Assembly: GCA_021160355.1 (NCBI GenBank)
Contig: JAGHCS010000094.1
Location: forward strand, 1 to 5,002
Reading direction: 5' to 3'
DNA length: 5,002 nt
Origin: Candidatus Cloacimonadota bacterium
Lineage (GTDB): Bacteria > Cloacimonadota > Cloacimonadia > JGIOTU-2
Position numbers and translations under genes: made by a program. The notes beneath the pieces are model-generated. The model searched no databases and had not been told where the DNA came from. It worked only from the letters and a program-made list of their open reading frames with translations. How positions within the stretch are numbered: position 1 is the stretch's first letter; each line of letters begins with the position of its first letter. Positions 4,731 to 5,002 of the stretch are shown one piece after another.

Positions 4731-5002
4731 TTAAAACCACAATTGCACATTATATAAAATTCCTATATATGATTCCAATGAATTATAGTTGCCAAAAACG
4801 TATATGCATCCTCCAATATTTCTGAATATTCTTTGACTGAATTCGAGCCCAATGGGAATACCAGCTGTATATGATTTTTTTTCCTCTTGAAAACTATATA
4901 CTCTTTTCCCAACTAGACCTATCCCCAAAGATATCGCTATATAATTTGAATACCAGCTACTCAGATAAAAACAATGCCCCATCAGCAAGGATACATCAGT
5001 GA
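4731..5002 (-). CDS. C-terminal part of a probable outer-membrane beta-barrel protein (partial)
   Basis: The frame stays open to the right edge, so the gene starts outside the window; 89 C-terminal residues are visible. I do not recognise a named family. The segment is built of alternating hydrophobic and polar residues with many aromatics, consistent with transmembrane beta-strands at about 19-35 (YIAISLGIGLVGKRVY), 46-56 (AGIPIGLEF), 61-72 (IGGCIYVFGNY) and 77-89 (SYIGILYNVQLWF). It ends in Phe, the typical last residue of proteins inserted by the BAM machinery, and the short turns (EEKK, NYNS) fit. A TTG at 4988 could be read as a start but is only a sense codon in this longer frame. The gene lies 205 bp upstream of gmk in the same direction and is probably a separate transcription unit. 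A periplasmic beta-rich protein is an alternative. Confidence 0.6.
   Translation of the reverse strand, partial: TDVSLLMGHCFYLSSWYSNYIAISLGIGLVGKRVYSFQEEKKSYTAGIPIGLEFSQRIFRNIGGCIYVFGNYNSLESYIGILYNVQLWF

Noticed and set aside
1..5002. CRISPR array, toxin-antitoxin pair, defence island or prophage genes
   Set aside because: No spaced identical repeats of 25-40 nt, no paired small toxin/antitoxin frames and no integrase, capsid or nuclease motifs were seen on either strand.

Overview
The window reads as a piece of a Gram-negative bacterial chromosome with moderately low GC (about 40% by eye, lower at both ends). Every supported gene lies on the minus strand. Two features point to an outer membrane: an MlaE-type lipid-transport permease, and the C-terminal part of a probable outer-membrane beta-barrel ending in Phe. 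The gene order (gmk, omega-like gene, family-4 uracil-DNA glycosylase, dnaB, mlaE, trmL) and the very divergent omega subunit suggest a lineage such as the FCB-type phyla (for example Cloacimonadota or Marinimicrobia). That placement is inference; no phylogenetic marker was computed.

Layout, read right to left in the direction of transcription. A partial outer-membrane-protein gene enters from the right edge and stops at 4731. An AT-rich intergenic region (4526-4730) follows; it holds an imperfect inverted repeat, a TTGGGGACACCT sequence that resembles transposon-associated repeats, and a possible weak promoter. Then comes a compact run of six genes: gmk (4525-3941), an omega-like rpoZ (3948-3709), a family-4 uracil-DNA glycosylase (3698-3045, TTG start), dnaB (3042-1669), mlaE (1669-887) and trmL (887-432). 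The junctions are an 8-nt overlap, a 10-nt gap, a 2-nt gap, and two TAATG stop/start overlaps of 1 nt, so the block is very probably one translationally coupled operon. After a 131-bp gap with its own plausible promoter comes tRNA-Pro(UGG) at 300-223, with an encoded CCA. The last 222 bp at the left end contain no gene. They carry short tandem units (TCYGTGA every 10 nt; CGCRRAG every 9-12 nt) resembling a widespread but poorly understood intergenic repeat family, and end with a Shine-Dalgarno-like AGGAG that may serve a gene starting just outside the window.

Functionally the operon is housekeeping: GMP to GDP conversion, an RNA polymerase accessory subunit, removal of uracil from DNA, replicative unwinding, phospholipid or sterol-like lipid trafficking, and 2'-O-methylation of the tRNA wobble base. 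I see no defence system, CRISPR array, prophage or clearly new multi-gene system. The points most worth checking are the divergent omega, the mlaE gene without adjacent mlaF/mlaD, the TTG start of the glycosylase gene overlapping a two-codon ORF, and the repeat-like elements at both ends.
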